The notes under the pieces were generated by a model that was given only the letters and a program-made list of their open reading frames with translations, ran no database searches and was not told where the DNA came from. A stretch of 5,511 bases of DNA from an uncultured Clostridia bacterium (GTDB lineage Bacteria; Bacillota; Clostridia; Oscillospirales; CAG-272). The stretch lies in the NCBI GenBank assembly GCA_937934385.1, contig CALGZV010000095.1, positions 1-5,511 of the forward strand. Reading direction: 5' to 3'. The position numbers and the translations under genes were made by a program. Shown here piece by piece: positions 1 to 4,265 of the stretch; position 1 is the first letter of the stretch; each line of letters begins with the position of its first letter.

Positions 1-350
1 TAAACAGCGAGCTTAATTCCTTTGCGATTCAGCTCTGTAAGCACTTCATATAATCCGTCATAAAGTCTTGTCATATCACAATAATGCGACGAATAATATC
101 TGTCATACAGTTCCACACACCGCTCAAGTTCGGCATTATCATCCTTAACGCCGTCCGGAAGTGCGCCTCTTATCAATTCATAAACCCCGCCGTTTATATT
201 TCTGAGTATCTCCACGTCGGTACGGCACGGATAACCGTTCTCGGAAAGCATGGCGTTGACCGAAGCCGAAATATCCGGAAACGTATTTGCAATTGTTCCG
301 TCAAGATCAAATATTACAGCTTTATAACCGATTTTTTTGCTTATATGCAT
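1..350 (-). CDS. HAD-family hydrolase, phosphoglycolate phosphatase-like (partial, N-terminal 116 residues)
   Basis: Seen: the minus strand encodes a protein starting MHISKKIGYKAVIFDLDGT. The hhhhDxDGT signature at residues 12-19 is HAD motif I, with Asp15 as the expected nucleophile and Asp17 as the general acid/base. Residues about 24-95 are helical and acidic, as expected for a small alpha-helical cap (C1) inserted after motif I. The last residues (GIKLAV) resemble the strand just before motif II, so motifs II-IV lie beyond the left edge. The ATG at 350 is preceded by AAAGGA at a normal distance, which fixes the start. Known: C1-capped HAD enzymes of this type dephosphorylate small cytosolic metabolites such as 2-phosphoglycolate, and are usually about 210-225 residues long, so about half is present. 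Inferred: the substrate could equally be another sugar phosphate or pyrophosphate, so no gene symbol is given. It diverges from the thiT unit and is probably transcribed separately. Confidence 0.88.
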   Translation of the reverse strand, partial: MHISKKIGYKAVIFDLDGTIANTFPDISASVNAMLSENGYPCRTDVEILRNINGGVYELIRGALPDGVKDDNAELERCVELYDRYYSSHYCDMTRLYDGLYEVLTELNRKGIKLAV

Positions 351-377
351 GCTTATATCCTTTCTTTCTGCCAGTAT

Positions 378-383
378 ATTATA
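378..383 (-). promoter_or_regulatory. Possible -10 box for the HAD phosphatase gene
   Basis: Read on the minus strand, bases 383 to 378 are TATAAT, 28 bp upstream of the ATG at 350. At a 17-bp spacing the -35 position is only a T-run (406-401), and a TTGATT at 411-406 lies 22 bp away. The -10 is therefore good and the -35 weak. This is the best promoter candidate in the short leader of this gene. Confidence 0.4.
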
Positions 384-440
384 TGATAAAGCAATGTGAC
401 AAAAAAATCAATAGTTTTTTAATTTTATTTACATATAATG

Positions 441-469
441 TTGACAAATATTCAAAAAGATGTTATTAT
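441..469 (+). promoter_or_regulatory. Sigma-A promoter (extended -10) of the TPP riboswitch-thiT unit
   Basis: A perfect -35 hexamer TTGACA (441-446) is followed by a 17-bp spacer and TATTAT (464-469, 5 of 6 matches to TATAAT). The bases TGT (461-463) just before it form an extended -10 TGn element. Transcription should begin near 475-477, about 15 bases before the riboswitch P1 stem. Confidence 0.85.
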
Positions 470-490
470 AAAAAACAAAATAACTGAAAA

Positions 491-590
491 CCTAAACAGG
501 GGGGCTGCTGTAGAGCGGCTGAGATGAAATACCGCATGTATTCACTCCCTTTTAACCTGATATGGATAATGCCGGCGTAGGAAGTTTAGA
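491..590 (+). ncRNA. TPP riboswitch (THI element)
   Basis: This is a thiamine pyrophosphate-sensing aptamer in the thiT leader. The conserved CTGAGA lies at 519-524, ACCTGAT at 555-561 and GGATAATGCCGGCGTAGGA at 564-582, which are the pyrimidine- and pyrophosphate-binding cores of the TPP family. Stems visible by pairing: P1 CTAAAC (492-497) with GTTTAG (584-589); P2 from the G-run near 499-503 with CTCCC (545-549); P3 GCTGCT (504-509) with AGCGGC (514-519) around a GTAG loop; and an optional P3a-like stem GAAATAC/GTATTC with one bulge. Known: TPP binding stabilises P1 and usually turns expression off. Here the downstream partner is an intrinsic terminator at 647-671, so the switch most likely acts by transcription attenuation. 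Confidence 0.96.
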
Positions 591-646
591 TTCAAAAATA
601 AAAACTTACTGTATATTGTATATGTTTTATTTACGAAATAAAATTT

Positions 647-671
647 ACCGCGCCGATATGGCGCGGTTTTC
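647..671 (+). terminator. Intrinsic terminator, expression platform of the TPP riboswitch
   Basis: CCGCGCC (648-654) pairs perfectly with GGCGCGG (660-666) around a GATAT loop, with an extra A647-T667 pair, followed by TTTTCTGTTATT. It sits between the aptamer and the thiT ribosome binding site, so it can block thiT when TPP is bound. An AT-only hairpin, TTTTATTT/AAATAAAA (625-632/636-643), lies immediately upstream. Confidence 0.85.
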
Positions 672-715
672 TGTTATTACAGATTCTAATATAAATTTTA
701 AGGAAGATTTGCTGT

Positions 716-1315
716 ATGTCTAAAACCAAATCAAAAACAATGACGCTTGTAACCTGCGCACTTCTCGTCGCTCTGGCGACCGCTCTTTCATTCGTTAAAC
801 TATGGGAATCGCCTCTCGGAGGAGCAGTTACCCTGTTTTCAATGGTACCGATACTGATGATCGGATTCTTATACGGACCGTCCTGGGGTTTTGCTTCCGC
901 ATTTGTTTACTCTGTTCTCCAGCTTATATTCGGACTTTCCACAGTAGCATATGTTCCCACACCTGCCGGAATAGCCGCATGTGTTCTTCTGGACTACATC
1001 GTTCCGTTTACTCTTCTCGGAATTTCCGGATTCTTCCGAAAAAAAGACAAAACCACGTCACTGCCGCTGATAATAGCCGGATCGTTTACCGCATGCGCAG
1101 CACGCTTCCTTTCACACTTTCTCAGCGGAGGCATAATCTGGTATGAAATAACGAAAAACGGGGCATGGAACGATTATGTATTCAAATACTCCAAATGGAT
1201 TTACTCTCTGATATATCAGGCAATATATCTTGTTCCTGAGACTGTACTTGTTCTTGTTGCAACGCCTGCAGTAATATACATCATAAAGACTGTCTCAAAA
1301 AATAAAGTAAAATAA
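716..1315 (+). CDS. thiT: ThiT, substrate-binding S-component of an ECF-type thiamine transporter
   Basis: Role: an integral membrane protein that binds thiamine with high affinity and docks on a shared ECF module (two ATPases plus EcfT, not in this window) to import it. Seen: 199 residues with about six hydrophobic segments (roughly 11-28, 34-54, 57-75, 82-107, 117-140, 160-191), which is the normal S-component size. ThiT-like motifs are LLDY at 91-94, RFLSHFLSGGIIWY at 130-143 and YSLIYQAIYLVPE at 163-175. His134 and Trp142 have the same spacing as His125 and Trp133, the thiamine-contacting residues of Lactococcus lactis ThiT as I recall it, and Asp93 falls where that protein has Glu84. AAGGAAG at 700-706 fixes the ATG. 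Context: the TPP riboswitch just upstream independently supports thiamine as substrate. The gene is monocistronic, ending in a terminator at 1321-1350. Confidence 0.95.
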   Translation: MSKTKSKTMTLVTCALLVALATALSFVKLWESPLGGAVTLFSMVPILMIGFLYGPSWGFASAFVYSVLQLIFGLSTVAYVPTPAGIAACVLLDYIVPFTLLGISGFFRKKDKTTSLPLIIAGSFTACAARFLSHFLSGGIIWYEITKNGAWNDYVFKYSKWIYSLIYQAIYLVPETVLVLVATPAVIYIIKTVSKNKVK

Positions 1316-1320
1316 TTTTT

Positions 1321-1350
1321 AACGCGTCAGTTTAATCTGACGCGTTTTTC
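1321..1350 (+). terminator. Intrinsic terminator of thiT
   Basis: A perfect 10-bp stem, AACGCGTCAG (1321-1330) with CTGACGCGTT (1337-1346), has a TTTAAT loop and is followed by further T residues. It begins 5 bases after the thiT stop and separates thiT from the DUF1015 unit. Confidence 0.93.
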
Positions 1351-1402
1351 ATGAATAAAATTCAAATTTTTCCGTAACCCTAAAAAAAACATTCAAAATA
1401 TA

Positions 1403-1431
1403 TTGAACTATTTATAAAAATAGGTTATAAT
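1403..1431 (+). promoter_or_regulatory. Sigma-A promoter of the DUF1015 gene
   Basis: TTGAAC (1403-1408) is separated by exactly 17 bp from a perfect TATAAT (1426-1431). Transcription would start near 1438, giving a leader of about 50 bases. It lies downstream of the thiT terminator, so this gene is an independent unit. Confidence 0.82.
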
Positions 1432-1486
1432 ATTTAAATATCTGATTTTATATCATTTCAATAACATCACAGGAGATTTTTATAAA

Positions 1487-2674
1487 ATGCAACGCGAGAT
1501 TCCCTTTTTACCTGCAGATATTCTGATTCCCGGATACGGTCATGAATTTTTTTCTACTATAGCATGCGATCAGTTTACATCCGAACCGAAGTACTGGGAA
1601 AAAGTATCCGCAATAACCGACGGAAAACCGTCGGCGTATCATATAACCCTGCCTGAAATATATCTCTCCGATAATAACGATAAATACATATCTGCGATCA
1701 ACAAAGAAATGCGGAATTATCTTGAAAACGGCTATTTCACAGAATATAACTCTATGATATATGTCGAGCGTACACTTCCCTGCGGAAAGATCCGCCGCGG
1801 TATCGTCGGAGCTATTGACCTTGAAAAATACGACTACACTCCCGGATCAGAAGCTTTGATCAGAGCCACAGAAGGAACGGTACCGGAAAGAATCCCGCCG
1901 AGAGTTAAAATAAGAAAAGATGCTCCGCTCGAGCTTCCCCATGTCATGCTTCTTATAGACGACCCGTATAAAACCGTTATAGAACCGCTTACATCACGTT
2001 CTTTAGATACAATATATGACTTTGATATGATGACAGGAGCAGGCCGCCTTAAAGGCAAGCTCATTCCGAAACCGACACAGGATACAATCAATTCAGCATT
2101 GAAAGCACTTGCGGGTGATGCAAAAAATCCTCTGCTGTTTGCTGTCGGAGACGGAAATCATTCTCTTGCAACCGCTAAAGAATGTTACATAAACAATCCT
2201 AACCCCAAAAACAGATACGCCCTTGCAGAAATCGTGAATATTCACGATTCCGCACTCAGCTTTGAACCTATATACCGTGTTGTTTTCGGAGCTGACACTA
2301 AAGATCTTGCCGAAAAGGTTCAGAAGTATTTTGAACAACACAATCCTTCCGAATGCAGTTCAACAATGTCAATAATATCGGCAAATAAAGAAATCATAGT
2401 CCCGTGTCCCTCTTTTCCTGTCGGGGAACTGCAGCAATTCCTCGAAAAGTACATCCGTGCAAATCCGGGAACCTCTATCGACTATATCCACGGTCTTGAA
2501 TCAATCCGTAATCTGGCAAAAAATGATGGTGCCGTAGGCTTCATATTCGAAGGAATATCAAAGAACGATCTCTTCCCTTACATAAAAGAACACGGTGTGC
2601 TTCCGAGAAAATCCTTCTCAATGGGAGAAGCCCTCGACAAACGTTTTTATATGGAATGCAGAAAAATAAAATAA
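1487..2674 (+). CDS. DUF1015 family protein
   Basis: This is a full-length member of the DUF1015 family (395 residues; the family is usually about 400-430). Diagnostic segments are an N-terminal AxDILIPGYG-like region at 10-18, the strongly conserved stretch IRATEGTVPERIPPRV (125-140) continuing into APLELPHVMLLIDDP (146-160), and FAVGDGNHSLATAK (218-231). The last is the family hallmark and looks like a catalytic or ligand-binding loop because of its Asp, Asn and His. The C-terminal part (AVGFIFEG near 350 and VLPRKSFSMGEALDKRFY near 372) matches the usual family ending. It has no signal peptide or membrane segment, so it is probably cytosolic. Known: the biochemical function is not established; in many Firmicutes it lies beside serine-biosynthesis genes serA/serC. 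Those are absent here, where it is monocistronic. AGGAG at 1471-1475 supports the ATG. Confidence 0.92.
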   Translation: MQREIPFLPADILIPGYGHEFFSTIACDQFTSEPKYWEKVSAITDGKPSAYHITLPEIYLSDNNDKYISAINKEMRNYLENGYFTEYNSMIYVERTLPCGKIRRGIVGAIDLEKYDYTPGSEALIRATEGTVPERIPPRVKIRKDAPLELPHVMLLIDDPYKTVIEPLTSRSLDTIYDFDMMTGAGRLKGKLIPKPTQDTINSALKALAGDAKNPLLFAVGDGNHSLATAKECYINNPNPKNRYALAEIVNIHDSALSFEPIYRVVFGADTKDLAEKVQKYFEQHNPSECSSTMSIISANKEIIVPCPSFPVGELQQFLEKYIRANPGTSIDYIHGLESIRNLAKNDGAVGFIFEGISKNDLFPYIKEHGVLPRKSFSMGEALDKRFYMECRKIK

Positions 2675-2678
2675 TATC

Positions 2679-2717
2679 AAAGCAAGCTTTTCTCCAAAAA
2701 AGAAAAGCTTGCTTTTT
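2679..2717 (+). terminator. Intrinsic terminator between convergent DUF1015 and lysR genes
   Basis: AGCAAGCTTTTCT (2681-2693) pairs perfectly with AGAAAAGCTTGCT (2701-2713). Two more A-T pairs extend the stem to 15 bp, with a 7-base CCAAAAA loop and a T-run to 2717. It ends three bases short of the lysR stop codon on the other strand. On the minus strand the trailing sequence is TTGATATTATTTT, a poorer U-tract, so it may terminate both genes but is better for DUF1015. Confidence 0.93.
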
Positions 2718-2719
2718 AT

Positions 2720-3607
2720 TCAGATATTTTCAGCTTCCGCCCGCCGTATTTTACAAAAATCCACAAGAAAGTTAAAAAAGTCATTTACGTTTTCATTATT
2801 GAGTTTATTGTTCTTTTTTGTTATGACTATATCCCGTGCGCCGGTCAGATTATCAATAGCGATCAGTTTTACTCTGTCGCTGTCGATCCGTCCCCATGTA
2901 AATTCGGGCCAGAAGCCTATTCCGAGATTTGCAGCTATCATATTTTTGACAGCGACAGGACTGTCACTTTCAAATATTATCCTCGGCTTTATTCCGCAAT
3001 GGCGGCACAGTCTGTCACATATATAACGGAATTGCTTTGATCCAAGCAAGCTTATAAAACCTTCTTCCGACGTCTCACTGAGCGATATACTGCTCCGCTT
3101 TCCGAATTTTCCGTCAGACGGCACGGCAAGAAAAATTCTCTCCTCACATACAAAACTGTCATGTTCCGATTCCGGTGATCTCGAGTCAGACAGCTTTGTT
3201 GTCACCTCTATATCGAAAATGTCTCCTCCTGTATTCTGTAAAAGCTTGAAATTAATATTTTCATGACTGCTTTTATATGCAATAACGGCATCGGTAACCA
3301 TAGATGACGCAGCAAGAACGTTAATATGGATAGTTTCATTGCTGATATTCGCCATTGTGCGAAGCATATCCGGCAAATCGTCAAGCTGCTTTATGATAGG
3401 AAGAAGCTGATCTCTTGCACATTCACCGTACTCGGTAAGCACGATATTTCTTCCCTTATGCATAAAAAGCGGGACACCGAGATCCTGTTCCAGTCTTCTT
3501 ATAGACTGCGAAAGCGCAGGCTGAGCTATATGCAGATGTTCTGAGCTTTCCGTTATATGCTGAGTTTCTGCAACATCCAAAAAATATCTTATCTGTGTTA
3601 TTTCCAT
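2720..3607 (-). CDS. LysR-family transcriptional regulator
   Basis: Role: DNA-binding regulator responding to an unknown small effector. Seen: with the start at 3607 the protein has 295 residues, the normal LysR length. Residues 1-60 (MEITQIRYFLDVAE..HITESSEHLHIAQPALSQSIRRLEQDLGVPLF) are a textbook LysR winged helix-turn-helix, with the recognition helix near 28-39. Residues about 60-85 form the linker helix, and about 88-295 the periplasmic-binding-protein-like effector domain. Start choice: the frame stays open to an ATG at 3712, but that would add 35 low-complexity residues and cover the gene's own consensus promoter (3678-3650). The ATG at 3607 has GAGGG just upstream and begins exactly where family homology begins. 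Context: divergent from the PQ-loop membrane protein at 3731, which is the most likely target, together with itself. The effector cannot be predicted. Confidence 0.95.
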   Translation of the reverse strand: MEITQIRYFLDVAETQHITESSEHLHIAQPALSQSIRRLEQDLGVPLFMHKGRNIVLTEYGECARDQLLPIIKQLDDLPDMLRTMANISNETIHINVLAASSMVTDAVIAYKSSHENINFKLLQNTGGDIFDIEVTTKLSDSRSPESEHDSFVCEERIFLAVPSDGKFGKRSSISLSETSEEGFISLLGSKQFRYICDRLCRHCGIKPRIIFESDSPVAVKNMIAANLGIGFWPEFTWGRIDSDRVKLIAIDNLTGARDIVITKKNNKLNNENVNDFFNFLVDFCKIRRAEAENI

Positions 3608-3616
3608 ATTGCCCTC

Positions 3617-3647
3617 ATATATAATATCAATGTTATGTATTATATAT
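3617..3647. repeat. Dyad symmetry in the lysR leader, candidate operator
   Basis: The arms ATATATAATA (3617-3626) and TATTATATAT (3638-3647) are perfect inverted complements separated by 11 bp. The dyad covers the predicted lysR transcription start (about 3643) and lies between the -10 box and the start codon, where a bound LysR protein would repress its own gene. The sequence is AT-only, so chance symmetry is possible. Confidence 0.4.
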
Positions 3648-3649
3648 AT

Positions 3650-3678
3650 ATTATATATTTGATTTATCCGTTTGTCAA
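3650..3678 (-). promoter_or_regulatory. Consensus sigma-A promoter of the lysR gene
   Basis: On the minus strand, bases 3678-3673 read TTGACA and bases 3655-3650 read TATAAT, with a 17-bp spacer: a perfect match to consensus in both boxes and in spacing. Transcription would start near 3643, giving a leader of about 36 bases before the ATG at 3607. It overlaps the divergent promoter at 3659-3687. Confidence 0.85.
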
Positions 3679-3687
3679 TGATATAAT
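3659..3687 (+). promoter_or_regulatory. Sigma-A promoter of the PQ-loop membrane protein gene
   Basis: TTGATT (3659-3664) and TATAAT (3682-3687) are separated by 17 bp. The lysR -35 box (3673-3678, opposite strand) lies inside this spacer, so the two polymerase binding sites cannot be occupied together. Confidence 0.78.
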
Positions 3688-3730
3688 ATAAGTGTAAAGA
3701 AAAAAATAACAATAAAGAAAGGCAACTTAA

Positions 3731-4015
3731 ATGTCAGAACTACTTGAAGCAGCGATGCTGCTCTGCTTCGGCTTGTCGTGGCCGATTTCACTCATTAAAA
3801 ATATCAAAGCAAAATCCGCAAAAAATATGAGCCTGTGCTTTACAATGCTTATTATTGTAGGATATATAGCCGGAATAACATCAAAAATAATCAGTCACAG
3901 AATAAACTATGTTCTTATCGTATATCTGTTCAATCTTGCTGTAGTATCTTTGAATCTTGCTGTTTATTTTCTGAATAAAAGACATGATATCTCCGCAAAT
4001 AAAGCTCATAGCTGA
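3731..4015 (+). CDS. PQ-loop / SemiSWEET-like small membrane protein
   Basis: Seen: 94 residues with three hydrophobic segments (about 5-23, 34-53, 58-80) and a short polar, basic tail (NKRHDISANKAHS). The first segment contains CFGLSWPISLIKNIKAKSAKNMSL. A Trp-Pro near the end of helix 1, followed by a Lys/Ser-rich turn with a KS-K-SL pattern, is the PQ-loop/SWEET signature, although the usual PQ pair is replaced by PI. A YxxGI segment follows in helix 2 and an Asn near Asn68 in helix 3. Known: such proteins form a single triple-helix bundle and work as dimers. Characterised SemiSWEETs move sugars, but this small Firmicutes subfamily has no proven substrate. Context: AAAGG at 3718-3722 supports the ATG; the divergent LysR gene shares its promoter region and probably regulates it; a strong terminator follows. 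The family is fairly clear, the transport role inferred. Confidence 0.8.
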   Translation: MSELLEAAMLLCFGLSWPISLIKNIKAKSAKNMSLCFTMLIIVGYIAGITSKIISHRINYVLIVYLFNLAVVSLNLAVYFLNKRHDISANKAHS

Positions 4016-4039
4016 AATATGCGTTGATTATATACCTCG

Positions 4040-4065
4040 GCGGTTGCCTGCAAAGGTACTGCCGC
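4040..4065 (+). other. Small hairpin with GCAA tetraloop in the 3' untranslated region
   Basis: GCGGT+TGCCT (4040-4049) can pair with AGGTA (4054-4058) and GCCGC (4061-4065) around a GCAA (GNRA-type) loop, with a two-base CT bulge on the 3' side and two G-T wobbles. It lies between the PQ-loop stop and its terminator. It may be a processing or stability element, part of a small 3'-derived RNA, or chance pairing. Confidence 0.3.
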
Positions 4066-4079
4066 AAAATGTGTGTTGT

Positions 4080-4125
4080 TGCAGATGACCGGAAGACAAA
4101 CGTCTTTCGGTTATCTGCATTTTTT
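4080..4125 (+). terminator. Strong intrinsic terminator of the PQ-loop gene
   Basis: Bases 4081-4097 (GCAGATGACCGGAAGAC) pair continuously with 4102-4118 around an AAAC loop, using two G-T wobbles, with an extra T4080-A4119 pair. Six T residues (4120-4125) follow directly. It insulates spoIVA from upstream transcription. Confidence 0.95.
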
Positions 4126-4187
4126 AGAAAAAGAAGCATACTTCAAAAACGTTTTACACTAATAACATGCTTTTTATCGTACTTTTT

Positions 4188-4216
4188 GCATATCGCGACA
4201 TATTCACGCATAGATT
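4188..4216 (+). promoter_or_regulatory. Sigma-E-type sporulation promoter of spoIVA
   Basis: GCATATC (4188-4194) matches the sigma-E -35 consensus (KMATATT, 6 of 7). After 14 bp, CATAGATT (4209-4216) matches the -10 consensus CATACAHT in 7 of 8 positions. The start point would be near 4223, giving a leader of about 43 bases. No comparable sigma-A promoter is seen here. Known: spoIVA is a sigma-E (mother-cell) gene in Bacillus subtilis, so motif and gene agree. Confidence 0.75.
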
Positions 4217-4265
4217 TTATCAAAGCGATTGCATTATCGAATCACGATCAACCGGAGGTAAGGAA

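Noticed and set aside
84..386. Open frame on the plus strand across the HAD gene
   Set aside because: It is antisense to a clear HAD motif I gene, has no family features, and has no convincing ribosome binding site.
287..487. 66-codon plus-strand frame running into the thiT promoter
   Set aside because: It crosses AT-rich intergenic DNA and the TTGACA/TATTAT promoter, and its composition is Lys/Asn/Tyr-rich noise.
1834..2341. Two minus-strand frames inside the DUF1015 gene
   Set aside because: Both are antisense shadows of a well-conserved coding sequence and show no recognisable domain.
3636..3660. AT dinucleotide run as a microsatellite or replication origin element
   Set aside because: It is short, interrupted, and explained by overlapping -10/-35 elements and the dyad. 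No DnaA-box cluster accompanies it.
3608..3712. N-terminal extension of the LysR protein to an ATG at 3712
   Set aside because: The extra 35 residues are low-complexity Ile/Tyr-rich sequence from AT-rich promoter DNA, lack LysR homology, and would cover the consensus lysR promoter. The ATG at 3607 has a ribosome binding site and begins at the conserved domain.
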